DNA of 64,000 nucleotides from Micromussa lordhowensis (GCA_964020085.1 OZ026604.1:30646618-30710617), one strand, 5' to 3'. Positions 1 through 12,042 are shown, counted from the first letter of the stretch. Program-made: numbers and translations. Notes: generated by a model from the letters alone, not told the origin.

Positions 1-520
1 GGATTTAATAAAAGATTGTATTGAATAAATCAGGCATTAACTTGTTGTTGGCGAAACTTCACTTCATCTTTCCCTGTTAAACAATATTTCGAGTGTGTAA
101 CTGTTTGCCAATAACTATTTCAAGAAAACAGATGAGTGAAAGAATAAACGTGCAAATGGATCCAAGTTAAAACTACAGTTGAAAAGGGGAACTAAGCTAC
201 GAATTTACAAATTTTGAAGCTGCCTAAAAACACCTTACGAAATAAACAATTTTGGCTTTTCAAACTTACACTTGAAGAAATCGCTTAATTTATTTGCTAA
301 TTTAACGAGACTTCATGTATATACTTAGAAACAATGACTACACCTTATAACGTGAGTGACACTTAAGGCCCGTTTACACAGGCGATTTTTGTCGCGGCAA
401 CTCGATGCAATTTCGTGGCGCGAAAGTTGCAACTTCAAAATCGCACGTGTAAACCAGGTGGCTACCTCAAACTCTACCTCATGTTGTGATAATCGTTTAT
501 CAGTTTGATCGTCGTTGATG

Positions 521-800
521 AAGGGATATGGTTAACAAATTAAACCTAGCAAAGTTCTTTGCTGTATATTTTTGTTAGCTATTTTGGGGGTTGACCCTGC
601 ACAAAACCTGGCAAAATACAAAAGGTGGTTAGGTGTGCTCATACAACTAACCAATAGAAACATTGCGATTATGTGATTCATGCATAGTCTATGACTTGAG
701 CATAATTCAAAAGATGTGCAGGGTCAAGGACCTTCCAACATAAATCTTAGCCTGTTTGTTTGCTTCTTTGATGCTTACAGGGATTCTTAACCATTTCTCT
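521..800. repeat. Dispersed 280-bp repeat, copy 1
   Basis: This stretch matches 34838-35108 in the same orientation over almost its whole length, including the core words AAAGTTCTTTG, GGGGTTGA and GATGTGCAGGGTCAAGGACC. Both copies begin near GG(A)ATGGTTA and end near TAACCAT, so the ends are short inverted repeats as in a MITE. No coding potential is seen. The copy lies in an intron or downstream of the discoidin gene. Confidence 0.7.
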
Positions 801-890
801 CTGTTAACTATAGTTTGATCTGTTCAACTGAGAAGAACTACTGACCTTCGAGATAGGGATCAAACATGAACGGTCATGAATGGCTCTTAC

Positions 891-2947
891 CTTTTCTATC
901 CTTGTCCACTCACCACTGTCAGTGTACTCCACCGAATATTCTGTCACAGAATCGATGCTGGTATACGCGCTGGAGTTACGGTGTTTAAAACCAGTGCCTT
1001 GAGTAGCAATGGCGCAAATCGTTGCACCATATGGCAACAGCTTTATCTCCAAATATTCTACTGATACGTCTGCCGTCTTCGAACACCAGGCGGATGTTCC
1101 ATTCAAGCGAGCCGATGAAGGAGGGAATGATGGGTCATAGAATGAAGATGCTGAGAAGCTAGAGTTGGGCAAGCTATCTTTAACTCCTAAAGGAGTGTCT
1201 TCACAGGAAGCTATTGATAAGATAGAAACAAATGCTGCTAAACTAAAATCAGAAGTGCTGTGATCACATAGTACCCAGCGCTTGCATGTCAATGTAAGGC
1301 AATTCATTTGGGATCTCATGAAGATATTTGCCAGAGATAGCTTTTCCAATGTTATAATGCTATAAGTCAAAGCAAATTTTGCTTTTGGCTAATTTAATTT
1401 GTTCCTCAGATTCCGGACCCAAAGCGCTAAGTAAACGTGTCTACGTTTTGCCATATCATTTAATTCTCAGTGAAAAGTTATAGAACATTTTGGCATTGGG
1501 ATTAACAAATATGGAGTGATTGAACAAAACGTTTGTATGTCTACCTATCTAACTGTCCAAATTTGAGGACAAACGGACAAATTTCATTTTACTTGTAGCT
1601 TTCAAAGGTTGTCTCGGATGCTCACATTTAGCTAGAAGTCGTGGATGAAACTTTCAACAATTCGATTCAATCAATAGCCAGCTCTCTAAGCTTTAATTTG
1701 ATACAGAGATTTAGGTATCTACAGTTTAAACCTGCCGCCCAAGCTACATCGCTTGGACCCGAGACATCTCTTAAGGTACACGGTGATTCCTTTTGCCAGC
1801 AAACCACTTTTTGTAGGTCCAGAATCCTAGGCAGGAACTTGAACTTTCACTCAGTGTGTGTGTGTTTTTTTTTACAAATAATGTGGAATTCAACAAGAAA
1901 TGCCAGCCAGCAAATTGAGCCCAGTAAACAGTACTCCTGAATTGGTGCAAGTATTTCACTACTGATAGACCATCAAAACAGAATAATCCAAGTTTACGTC
2001 ACCTTTGTTTGTTTCTTGTTTGTTTTTGTCATTTATATTTTAAAAAATTTCAATGTGTGAGTCAAGGAATCCCGGCCAGGGAAGCCAACAATGTGCAAAA
2101 GCAAAGGAAGCCAAAACAAAAAAACGAAAAAAAAAAACACAACCAGATGCACACTAAGAGAAATAAAATATACTTGTACCAAGAAAGAATAAAAGATGAC
2201 CTTAAAAAGCATGTGCACGAGCTTCCTTGCCAATAGTTTCAACAATTTTACAGTCCAGAGGACGAAACAGATAACTAACTTACTTTGAGAAGCTCCTGAA
2301 TCACTGCTTGATGACACCAAAAGTGAACCTGGGAAATTATGTAAACAAACTAAGGTTGCGTGAACCATGAATTCAGTAATACGTTATATCAGTTGAAACG
2401 ACATCCATTTTCAATAAGGCCTCGTTTATAACTTGCACTACGCCTGAGAAATTTGAAAACGCCACAATCACCGATCCTTTTGGATTTGTGTTTGAGAACA
2501 ACTCGGGCAAGGAAATCACATGATGTGATCGTTTTCGAAAAGTTCCGTTTTCAAAATGTTTTGCTTCCACACTAAAACGCAAAGCCGGTGTTTTCAAATT
2601 CCGGAAAGCTCCGTTTACGCGCTGAATTAGTGTACATGTGGTCGGTAAGCCTGAAATAAAGCTGCGTTTTCCAATTTCTCCGGCGTAGCTAGTGTGAACG
2701 ACGTCTAAGATGACAGGCACAAAAAAGAAATTAATAATCCACCCACTGGGGTGTGGTGAGTCCAATCTCACCCACATAATTATTATAATGACCTCGTTTG
2801 AAGTTAGCCGATCAGCAAATGACATGATTGACAGTTATTGCAATAACTACATTTGCTTGGCAAATTTTTACTAAAAGATATTGGATATGACAGCTTACCT
2901 TCCAAGAAAAAGACAAAACCAATTGTTATAGATGCAGCCAAACTCAT
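891..2947 (-). CDS. Secreted F5/8 type C (discoidin) domain protein, 5' part
   Basis: Three exons join in phase: 2947-2899, 2328-2284 and 1210-891. Exon 1 gives a start codon and a hydrophobic signal peptide (MSLAASITIGFVFFLEG), exon 2 a Ser-rich linker of 15 residues, and exon 3 about 106 residues of discoidin fold. Exon 3 shows family marks: the opening Cys after the linker with PLGV, an SASSFYDP stretch, ARLNGTSAWC, and ICAIATQG, which is close to the usual AIATQGN core. Donors are GTAAGC, GTAAGT and GTAAGA; exon junctions are phase 1, phase 1 and then phase 0. The C-terminal part of the domain, including its second Cys, is not visible and must lie past the left edge. F5/8C domains bind glycans, lipids or matrix proteins outside the cell; the ligand here is unknown. 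The domain call is strong; the signal-peptide exon is an inference from splice sites and reading frame. Confidence 0.65.
2395..2720. repeat. Dispersed repeat related to 5520-5695
   Basis: Shares several words with the block at 5520-5695, for example TTTTGGATTTGTGTTTGAG, GAAATCACATGA and ATCGTTTTCGAAAAG, and both blocks start with a short sequence around CACTACGC. It is an old interspersed repeat in the first intron of the discoidin gene, without coding sequence. Confidence 0.5.
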
Positions 2948-5519
2948 GCTGCTTTGTTTCACCCACAATCAAGAAAAGCTGTAAAAAAAGCAAATTCTTG
3001 TAAGGAAATTAATGATAACGACTGAGGGAAACATTTCTCGCATATGGTGACAATGCTGGGTGCGGAGTGTTTATCTACAGTAAAGTGTACACTCTGATTA
3101 GCTGCTATGAAATCTATATTTTTCCATCGGAATATGCGCACGGTTTGTATTTAGCAAATGTCGTTAATATGTTGTTTAAGAAATGAAAAACATATTTTTC
3201 TTCGGACGCTCTCTTTATCTGATGCATTGCTTTTGAATATGTATATAACATATGGTAAATAGCAGTTCTTATATTTAGTTAGATGATGCTTTTATGAGTA
3301 AGTATGGAACAGCAGGGTCAACGGAACCGAGTTAGCGGCCAGCCCAGTGCTGGTTTAAACCCTCCAGACAGTCTCTATCAGTTGAGCGTAGTTTTCGGTA
3401 TCATGTATATTGATTCAACTCCTGGTCAGCGTAGCATGTAAATTGCTTACGGGTTAGCCTGCGTTAGATTCGGAACTTAGCCATTTCCTTGCAGCACCCG
3501 TCCTTAACAAACATAACCTATGATCTTCATATACAAAACTCGAGTAAACTAAGTTGCTTTACCTCTTTCTTTAAGTTGTTTGCTGTCTTAAGGCTCTGGA
3601 GCGCAGTTCCTGTTGATCAACGAACTTAGGCTGAATTAAGATAACTAGAAGTCCGCACCTGCATCTCAAACTCATAAATATTAACACTTTTAAACCCAAT
3701 CTCGAAATATCAATACTTCCTACCATTTTCCATATATTTAGTTCATGTTTGTTCTGAGAATTTGTTAGTTTATCATTTAAGACAATATTCACTAAATGAT
3801 TTTATTTTTATACAGTTATCATCCGATCATGCTTGATAATTTATGATGGCAAGTCAAAAAGTATACCGTGAACATCATCTGCTGGCCATTAGTGGGGTAT
3901 ACTGGACATTTTCCCCAGCTTAAGTTTCATGGCAGCTTTGTGGCTGAAGATAAAATGCGAAGAAAGGCTTTAATATTATTCCGCGCTAGTCTCTGCATAA
4001 ATAGACTTCCGATAATTTCGTTCTCCACCAAACTTCATCTTTATTTGCGATGCATTTTCTGTTGAAAATGGAATTAATTACTTATTGTGGAATAATCAGA
4101 ACACAACTGGTAAAAAATAATTGCTATGAATAAGCGCTGTACATAGTAACTTCAGACCAAAGATTGGACCCAGGAAATGTTCATAAACATGTGAAAACAC
4201 AGAAAACGATTGTTCGACCTCCATACTTGATAACTAATGTCACTAATACGAATAGGTTTTCTGCCATTTTGAAACTGGAGGAAGAGAGCTACTCGAATTT
4301 ACAGCAGCTGCCAAAAACACGTGAACAAAATTACACACCTTTTATCAATCGTAAGGGATTATTACAGCTTTTAACAGTGTTCTAAAGAGGCCAGTGACAA
4401 TAAGTACATATTTCCTCAAATAATTAGCTTCCCTTCCACTTAAGCTTGCGACTCTGTGAATCATTCTATCGGCTCACTGAAACTGTCGCGTGAGAATCTT
4501 TTAAGGAAGAAAAAAGCGGAAGAGTATTTAAATCCGAAGTTGTTCAACACACGATTTTTTCTGTCAGATAAAAGCCATCTAATGTAACTCTCCTTTCTTT
4601 AAATCGTATAATATTCATATTGAAATGTTTGCTATCTTTGATACATTTGTTTTGTCTTCCTCGGCAGATGAATTCTTTACCTCGCAAAGCGTCTCTTTGA
4701 AAAAGAGTGAGCTCTATGCTTCGCACACGACCAGTGCGCGACTTGAAAACGAGTCTGAACGCTCGGCGGAAGTGCGCAAGTCTGAAGTTGGAGAAGTCTT
4801 CGACATTCAAATGCCAATCCTGTTCCTTATAATCGGAAGAATAAACACCTATGTATGCGACTATGAGATACGGGAGTAAGGATATCATAAAGCAGGTGAC
4901 GACAAGCTGTGTTGTGACTGTCAGAGTTTTTGTCTTTCTCTTCGCCTAGACCGTCCAAACCTTCCAGCAAACACTGTGTTTTCTGTTCTGCCATCTTACC
5001 GCGTGCGCAACGCAGTGTTAACTACGATCAGTGTTACAAAAGGTATATTGTGATGTTCACGTGATGAGACCGTGCTAAGCTTTAGAGACGTAACGTTTAG
5101 GTGTAAAACAAGACACTTCCGACCAAAATTTTGGCCATTTTGGACTCATAGAGAGAGTATGGTTTTTGCACTCCAGTCTTGAGTTATGCTTTTTATTAGA
5201 AGCTACTTTTTCATCATTATCGATAAGACCATCAGTTTGACCTAGGGAACTAGTTATAAGACAGGTCTGAAACAGGGTATTAATTTAAGGGCCACGGTAT
5301 CAAACGTTTTGGCTAGGTCATAAATAGGGTAGGGAAAATTACAGATTGTGGTCTTAAATAAGGTAAGGGTTTTGGGAAGCGGGCCGCACACCCCACCCGA
5401 TATTTCTTGGAGAACCCCCGCCCCCCAGGATCCTCATAAACCGGAGAAGCTGCTGCTCTGTATCGGAGTCATTTTGAGTCATTGAGCTGTTAGTAGACTT
5501 GGATCTTTAATTTGTTTCA
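2948..5519. other. Intergenic stretch, no supported gene
   Basis: Nothing here could be supported as a gene or a structured element. A start codon in good context (AAGATGG, minus strand, near 5000) opens a frame of about 55 codons, and an overlapping minus-strand frame near 4544-4888 begins with a hydrophobic stretch. Neither has a recognisable domain or clear splice partners. The sequence at 5290-5440 is C-rich and resembles degraded repeat. Confidence 0.4.
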
Positions 5520-5695
5520 CTCTTAAAACGCATCGAATGTTTTCCGTCCACACTACGCGGAAGAAATTTAACAACGCGACAATCACCGGTCATTTTGGAT
5601 TTGTGTTTGAGGAAAACTCGAGCAGAGAAATCACATGATTATCGTGACTACATCGTTTTCGAAAAGCTCCGTTTTCGTGACGGATTAGTGTGTGC
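5520..5695. repeat. Dispersed repeat related to 2395-2720
   Basis: Second copy of the repeat described at 2395-2720, with about half of its length aligned. It abuts the left inverted repeat of the MITE that starts at 5696, so the MITE may have inserted into or beside this older repeat. Confidence 0.45.
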
Positions 5696-6030
5696 GGTCA
5701 CACAGCGGTCAAACGCAAAAATCCAACGCCACTTCCGGTTTTCGTCGCCTCGAACTTCGTAAGAGTTTGAAGAGAAAACCTGCAAGACTTCTGTAGGAAA
5801 ATGTTATAAAAATAGTACTGTGAGAGAAAATTACAAGCTGGGAGGACTTTAGGATGTCCATCACTAAATGTCCTGGTCATATGCGAAGTTTAAAGCTTAA
5901 CTTTTCAGCGACTGTCTTAACTTTGGGCTTGAAAGCGAAAATTTTCGAAAATTTAAGACTTTGTCAAGCGAAATTTTGGCAACTGCCGGTCAAACTGCGC
6001 ACGCGCGCCACGTTTGACCGCTGTGTGGCC
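5696..6030. mobile_element. MITE with 20-bp terminal inverted repeats
   Basis: The left end GGTCACACAGCGGTCAAACG and the right end (CGTTTGACCGCTGTGTGGCC read on the plus strand) are inverted repeats with a single mismatch. The element is 335 bp long and has no coding sequence of its own. No flanking target duplication was clear, so the superfamily is not assigned. Confidence 0.7.
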
Positions 6031-6633
6031 TAACCGTCGGCTCGATTTCCAGCCGCTGTTCGGGAAACGAGCCCGAGAGACACGAGAGAGCGGCGGAAAT
6101 CGAGCCTAGCCTAACCGCAGATTCAAATTTCTCTGACGTTGTGTGTAGTCTGTGGAATGGGCCTGACACGTTTGTAGAAATTTTCACACCGTAATTAAAC
6201 CCTTACGGGGAAATAATGCTGATCAAATTGAAAATTCAACTCAATTTTAAAACAACATATCTCCCGTTGGGACGCTTGAAAAATGCGTGGTGTTTTGACT
6301 TGCTGCTCCAGGATTTGTGGTGGGAGAAGGCAATTGTTTGCGGTGTAGAAGAAAAGACTTTTGTGCCTGGTGTTGTAGGTATCAAGCGGCATTTATATAG
6401 TTCTTATCGACTGCTGCCAGAATGGAGGAGGTTTCCGGCTACGTTTCCTTTACTTTTGAAAAATAACTATTGAGCAGTGTACAATTGCTGTTCTTGATCT
6501 TCATTCTTCTAGACGCGCTAATTCAGTATTTCTCTGAGAGCTGATGAGGTCATGTAAAGCTGTGTCCCTGGTATCGAATGCCCTGTTGATGAAAAAACAC
6601 AATTGATTTCACAACCGTTCCTAGCCTGCGTAG

Positions 6634-7333
6634 CTTGGCGGTTTAAGCAATTCGAGCGGGCTAAAACGAACGGCGAAGCCGCTAGGAGCCTGGGGGAGAG
6701 ACAACTGAGAAACCGCCTGCAAGGATGACCGGTATTTTTTGTTAGGCCAGTACGCTGGCGTACTGGCCATTCCCATTGGATCAGAAGGCTAATACGTCAA
6801 TCATAAATTTTCGGTAATCTCCCAAGGGACCACTCCAACACCGATATTTGGCCCGTCTTACAAGAAAGTGGCAGAGAAAGCTCTCTCAAAAGCGTTATCG
6901 CGTCTAAATATTTTTCGTGAAGATCGTGAAATTGTTCTCAAACCTTAGCAAGAAACAGCTGTAAGCGAGTCACTTCATGGGAGAGATGTGATGGCCGTTT
7001 TGCCAACAGGCTTCGGCAAAAGCATGATTTTTGCCGTGTTCGCGCTCGCCAGACAAGAATTGTCAACTACGTGTACGCTGGAACCTGCATAATTGTTATT
7101 TCGCCTTTGAAAAGCATCATCGACGGGCAGATTTCAGAAATATTGTCGCTGAACTTCAGTGCAATGGAATTGTTGTCTGACAAAGTCAATTTGGTGCGAA
7201 ATAATCCACCGCAATTTCTTTACTGCTCTGTTCGATCAGATAAATGCAAGCGACATAAGAACGTTTCTAGACAAACGTATAGCTACGGCTTCTCCGTTCG
7301 TTTTAGCCCGCTCGAATTGCTTAAACCGCCAAG
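6634..7333. mobile_element. 700-bp inverted-repeat unit enclosing a RecQ-like fragment
   Basis: The block at 6634-6683 (starting CTTGGCGGTTTAAGCAATTC) returns as its reverse complement at 7284-7333, giving inverted repeats of about 50 bp with few mismatches. Between them lies a decayed RecQ-like helicase fragment. The arrangement suggests a non-autonomous transposon that either captured helicase coding sequence or descends from an autonomous element encoding it. No clear target-site duplication was found next to the ends. Confidence 0.6.
6850..7230 (+). pseudogene. RecQ-like DNA helicase fragment (Walker A region), decayed
   Basis: Conceptual translation gives the N-terminal ATPase part of a RecQ-like superfamily 2 helicase. 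A Q-motif-like segment precedes Walker A in the form AVLPTGFGKSMIF, and the next conserved block reads IIVISPLKSI(I)DGQI. An in-frame TAG falls just before QETAVSESL, and a frame change is needed between Walker A and the ISPLKS block, so it cannot encode a working enzyme. The DEAH box and all later helicase motifs are missing. The same region of the same protein family recurs at 9330-9607. Confidence 0.75.
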
Positions 7334-7400
7334 TATGTAAACACGGTTGTGACGTTTTAGATTCGCGCGTATTTTTGAGAATTATTTTATAAAAGTAACA

Positions 7401-7648
7401 GAGCACTTTTTCCGTGTTTATATAGCCTCATCTAAACACTCGGAGGGTTGGGAGAATTCTCGAAAGTTATGCAAACCCGAGACGTAGTCGAGGGTTTGCA
7501 TAACTGTCTCGAGTTTTCCCAACCCTCCGAATTTTTTAAATTTAAAATTTTTAAAAAAATTTAAACATAATTTGTATAGTGCCAACTCCACTAATTGACC
7601 AAAGTGCGAATGTTTAGATGAGGCTATATAAACACGGAAAAAGTGCTC
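7401..7648. mobile_element. MITE with 40-bp TIRs and inner hairpin, copy 1
   Basis: Ends are inverted copies of a sequence starting GAGCACTTTTTCCGTGTTTA, followed by GCCTCATCTAAACA. Inside, a second inverted pair is built around GGAGGGTTGGGA and TTATGCAAACCC. A second copy with the same outer and inner repeats lies at 35640-35799. No coding sequence. Confidence 0.8.
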
Positions 7649-7934
7649 TGTTGCTTAAATATAAAATAAAATGCCACATTATACTAAAATGTTTGATTCC
7701 TGTGAGCTATCCTTGCTGATGTTTTACGGTCTAACAGTATCACAACAGTAGTTACTGTCGAAACTATATCCAAAGGTTTTTGTTTTTACAAACTAAAATT
7801 TCTGTGGTACAAAGTGAAAAAAACCGTTTGGCCAAATGATGGCCAAGTAATCCATCATGATTTAAGTCATCAGCTCAGAAATGCAAAAGACTGTTCAACA
7901 GTGTGTTCATTCATAATAGATTTGCGAAAAGAAA

Positions 7935-8480
7935 AAGTGTTATTTTAGGAGCTTAAGGCGGGGGTAAACATGAATAGGAGTGAAATTTGAAGTAATTATA
8001 TAAAAAAGGAAATTGTTAGGATTAAGATGGGTTGGAAACACTACCAGACAGTTGACCCCCCGCAAAAGAGAGCCCTGGTTGCTAGAGGACTGTTTGGTAT
8101 CCGTCTACTAATTCTTCACTTCAAATTTCAATTTTCCAAATCCATCAAATCTTCAACATTTCATATTTTCCTCAATTTAACTTATCCGTTTTGAGAAAAA
8201 AAATATCTCTTTCCCAAAACGCCCAAAAATCACCCAAAAATTTACACAAAACCGCCAAACAGTGGTTAATGAGATAAGCAGAGAGATTTAGTGTCGCTTG
8301 AAACGTGACCAAGATATTGGCAGAAAGGCCGTGTTAAGCGACCTCAAAACAGCCTTCACTTGTACCCCCGCCTTAAGCTGCCACCTACGGGGTGGCAGCT
8401 TAAGCTCCTAAAATAACACTTTCACGAAGAAATGATATTTTAAGAGCTTTAGCTGCCACCCCGCATTAAGCGGCCAGATA
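7935..8480. repeat. Inverted-repeat remnants around GTTATTTTAGGAGCTTAAG
   Basis: GTGTTATTTTAGGAGCTTAAG plus GCGGGGGTA at 7937-7965 reappears in inverted form in two pieces at 8355-8371 and 8399-8422. A small hairpin made of CTGCCACC(T)ACGGGGTGGCAG separates those two pieces. This is probably a degraded foldback element. No gene is visible between 7650 and 9330. Confidence 0.45.
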
Positions 8481-9329
8481 TCAAATTTCCGAAATTATTG
8501 TCAGTAAAATATTGTGAATGTGAATACCCTATTTACAGTGCAACTACTCTAACCAAGGCCACCTAACAAAATTTTCCTCAAATTTAACGAATAACAATAG
8601 TTTTCTAACTATCGACGCCGTAATCAAGCTGTACATTGCAAAGGCAACAGATCTGTGGTCATTTTGGATAATTTGTTGGAAAACCATTGTTAACCTCCAC
8701 GATTTTTTATTCGTCAAATCTGTAGAACATTTTATAGGGTGGCCTTGGTTAGAGTAGTTGGCTGTAATACACGTAGTTGGGCTTTGTTTTGGAAAGTGCG
8801 ATGGCAGATAAGAGTCCGGAATTGAAAAGATAAAGATACACACGTTTATTGTGATTGTTCTCATGTGATTCCATGTCACAATAAACCCGGTGGCAAAAAA
8901 TATCACTTCAAGGCAATCAGTAAAAACTGTCATAAATAGTCTTTATTATGTGCAGCTGTGGGTACAAACCTGCATGTTTGTAATTGAATAAAGTGACGTT
9001 TCGATTTCGTGCTAACCTAACGAACCCTATTAAGCGACCACTTCCATTTCCTCGAGGGTGGCCACTTAATTGGGGAGGAACGTGAGCGACGGTAAATATT
9101 CGAACGAAAGGTCTGGAACGAGTGTAAAAACGGTGAGGAAGAATGGGAAGAGACGCTAAAAAATACGACTGTCCGCCATGCATGTATCAAATTCAATCAA
9201 AATTACTCGTTCTTCCAGCAACGGGAAATTCCCATTGGTTTAATTCAGACACAACCTGTCATCAAATGTTAATCACACCTCATCATCGTATCAGTTTCAC
9301 AGTAAAGACAGTATTTTTCTCGCGGGAAA

Positions 9330-9607
9330 ATGGGAGACGTTGACTTGGATGCGCTTGCGAGCGATTTAGGATTTGTTTTGAAATCGGAGCAAAAGGAAGC
9401 TGTGGAATCGCTTCTCAACGGAAGAGCTGTTTTTGGTGTACTGCCTACCGGCTTTGGAAAAACCCTGATATTTCAGCTGTTTGTTTTGGCAAAAAACAGA
9501 GCTTCCAACTCGCCAAATGCTTTCAGTCGAACGCCCGACAATTATCGTTATTTGTCCGCTCAAAAGCATTATGAAAGAGCAGATAACATCGAATGAGTTT
9601 CAGTCTA
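9330..9607 (+). pseudogene. Second RecQ-like DNA helicase fragment, truncated
   Basis: An ATG opens a frame reading through a RecQ N-terminal ATPase: KSEQKEAVESLL as the Q-motif-like part and VLPTGFGKTLIFQLF as Walker A. A frameshift near 9530 moves the next conserved block (TIIVICPLKSIMKEQI) into another frame. The match stops where a TA-flanked MITE begins at 9608. Helicase motifs II to VI are absent. It is a relic, not a gene; it may descend from the same family as the fragment at 6850. Confidence 0.75.
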
Positions 9608-9758
9608 AAATGAGGTTGACTAGCCTCTACGACTCCTACAGTTCGTGACATTTGTACATTTGCTGTTCTCTGTTCGGTCTCTGACGCTTTTGTTGCTTCA
9701 CTCGTGTTTGCATGGTTTCACGAATCGTAGGAGTCGTGTAGGCTAGTCAACCTCATTT
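9608..9758. mobile_element. MITE, Tc1/mariner-like, TA target duplication
   Basis: Starts AAATGAGGTTGACTAGCCTC and ends with its inverted copy CTAGTCAACCTCATTT; both ends are flanked by TA (9606-9607 and 9759-9760). The inverted repeats extend some 40 bp through TACGACTCCTAC. The element is 151 bp and non-coding, and it interrupts the helicase relic. Confidence 0.85.
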
Positions 9759-9760
9759 TA

Positions 9761-11113
9761 CACTGATTTCGGACACGTCTTACATTTTACAGAAAAAAAA
9801 ACAAACGCCCGTCCTTTCCAATCGAATCGAACGTACGAAACTTCGCGCCTTCCAATAGCGAAGCGAAAATGACTGAACACGACAACACAACTAATTTCCC
9901 GCGAAATTAAGACATCCAAAGTATCAAATTTAAGATGTGGGTGGAGCTGTCAAGCAATTTCTGACACCTTAGTGTCATTATACGACCCCCGCTTAGAACG
10001 AATTCGTTGTATGAAAAGCCGACAGTCGCTTTCTTGCCTCACCCGCCCTGCGGGCATGTGAGGCTCGCGCGCGTCACACGCGAGGATCACGCTTAAGCGC
10101 CTTCGGCAAAAACAGAAAACGACTGTTTTGCAGTCTAGGTCAGACTGTAACTCTCTGATTTCATGGGTGACGCCCAACAGCAGAACACTCGATTTGCATA
10201 TTAGGGTGATCGTATGAATGCGAATGCCATTATGGAGTAACACTACAAGTGATATTTGAAAATTCTCTCCGAGCTGCACGAGCGAGTGCAATTTGAGGAA
10301 AAAAACAACAACAAAAATCAATTTTTTCGAGTGTACTCACAGACGGAATTGAGATCTTGCACTGTGAAATGGAAACCACACCTTGGAGTAGAGATCGGAT
10401 TTTTGATTTAATACCTCCGTTTATAATATTATAAACATGATATTTTGAGCGCGATATTTTTGCCCGCATTACCCATGATCCTCTATAACGTGCGCCGTTG
10501 TCTTTTGTTAGGGGGTAGGGGGTAAAGGGGGGGTTAAGCCAAGGCGTTTTTTTTGAGCGACGTACGGCAACCGGAAATGAAACGTTTTCTCTTTTTACTC
10601 GCCTTGGCGCTACCACATTTGAAATACTAAGTGTCGTTACTCGTATAGAGATGATTTACTTGAAAATTAGATCGCATCCACTGCCCAAATATGAGAAACG
10701 TCAACTTGGTTGCCGTTCGTCGCTCAAAAAGGCATTTGCTTAAAGCTCCCTAAGTATAATAAATTTTTCCAGTTACACATTACACCTGTCTAACTTAGTC
10801 GGTTGCAGCACGTTTCAGTCCCATTAGGAAGCTTTAGCAATGACGAAAGCGACGTCGAGGACGACGCCTTGTGAAAAAAATGGATTTATATTTTTTCCTT
10901 CGAATGTCGCAACTGTGTGCATCTGTTCATTACGCCCATCACTAAAAATTTGCTCAGGCTAAATATGAAATGACAGCGTTCAGTTCCAAAGCTAAGTAAG
11001 ATACGAAACATTAGCCATTGCGGTTCACGGTCTCCAAAATACGTGCAACTTGGTCATTTCAAGTTGTTGTTTTGGAAATGGTGGGTGAGAAATGTCCAAA
11101 GATTCAAACCGCA
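9761..11113. other. Intergenic stretch, repeat-like, no gene
   Basis: No supported gene. The part at 10015-10140 (CCCGCCCTGCGGGCATGTGAG and nearby CpG-rich text) reads like a repeat common in CpG-rich transposon ends, but no second copy was found in the window. Confidence 0.35.
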
Positions 11114-11123
11114 CGTGCTGAAC

Positions 11124-11310
11124 GGACGTGTTTAAAACACGAAATGGCGAAATGACGAAATGTCACTCCAGTTAGCCTAAACAGCGCTTCGGTTAGCCTA
11201 AATATCACTGACTTGAAGGTGGTTAGCTCTCAAGAAGGATATGGGTTAACCGTATCCCACATTGTTAAGTGCCATTCCTCCATTTCGCCATTTCGTGTTT
11301 TAAACACGCC
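11124..11310. mobile_element. MITE with 10-bp target duplication (Mutator-like)
   Basis: Left end GGACGTGTTTAAAACACG and right end CGTGTTTTAAACACGCC are inverted repeats that continue through AAATGGCGAAATG. The element is bracketed by the exact direct repeat CGTGCTGAAC at 11114-11123 and 11311-11320. A 10-bp target duplication fits the 9-11 bp made by Mutator-like transposases, so a MULE-derived MITE is inferred. The element is 187 bp and non-coding. Confidence 0.85.
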
Positions 11311-12042
11311 CGTGCTGAACCATTGTCCTGATCATAAATAATTAAACCTTTTGTTAGGTGACGGTTCTCGCTGGCGTCGGCGTTGTGATTTGCTAAAGCT
11401 GCCTATTCTAACAAACAATGTAGCCATCTGGCTGCTATTTTCGCCTTTCTCTTCAGTCTCCTTGTAATTTCCAGAATGACTACAAGTCTGTAAAATGAAT
11501 GCAAGACTGTCCACCGATCGCGTAAGTGAAAAATAAGTTAAATAGAGAACAATGCTTGTTTATAAACTCCTTCTGTATAAAATACAAAAGGCGTTTTCTG
11601 CGCCAGTAAATCGATGGTGAATACGGAAATGTAGAGACGAAATGCAGTATAGTTAACGTGTTAATCAAACATGTTTCATTTTTGAAATTCTCTTAACTTT
11701 GATAATTAATTTTTTTCCCGTTACGGTATTCTTGCAAGCATATAGGTTAGCGGAAGTTAAACTAGATTTCCGTTCGACAGCGTGAAAAGTCGTTTCTAAA
11801 GGGCGTAAGCTCGCATTCTGGAGATTCATTTTGGAGGAAACAGCTGAAGACACACAGCCCAATATTATGCATCACGGGAAAGCCTTTGTTTCTTTTGAAA
11901 CTAAAATGTAAATTTCTGCCCTCAACTGAAGTGACTTGTTTTCCCCGCCCACCACTTGATGATATTAGCATACAACCATAACAATGAAGAGCCGCTGATT
12001 GTTAGTTTGCCTTCATTAGTTTACTATAGTCACACTACAACA

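Noticed and set aside
4544..5010. Overlapping frames on both strands, one with a hydrophobic start (MISLLPYLIVAYIG) and one behind AAGATGG
   Set aside because: No domain, no convincing splice partner and mutually exclusive frames; could be the first exon of an unseen gene, but the sequence does not support a call.
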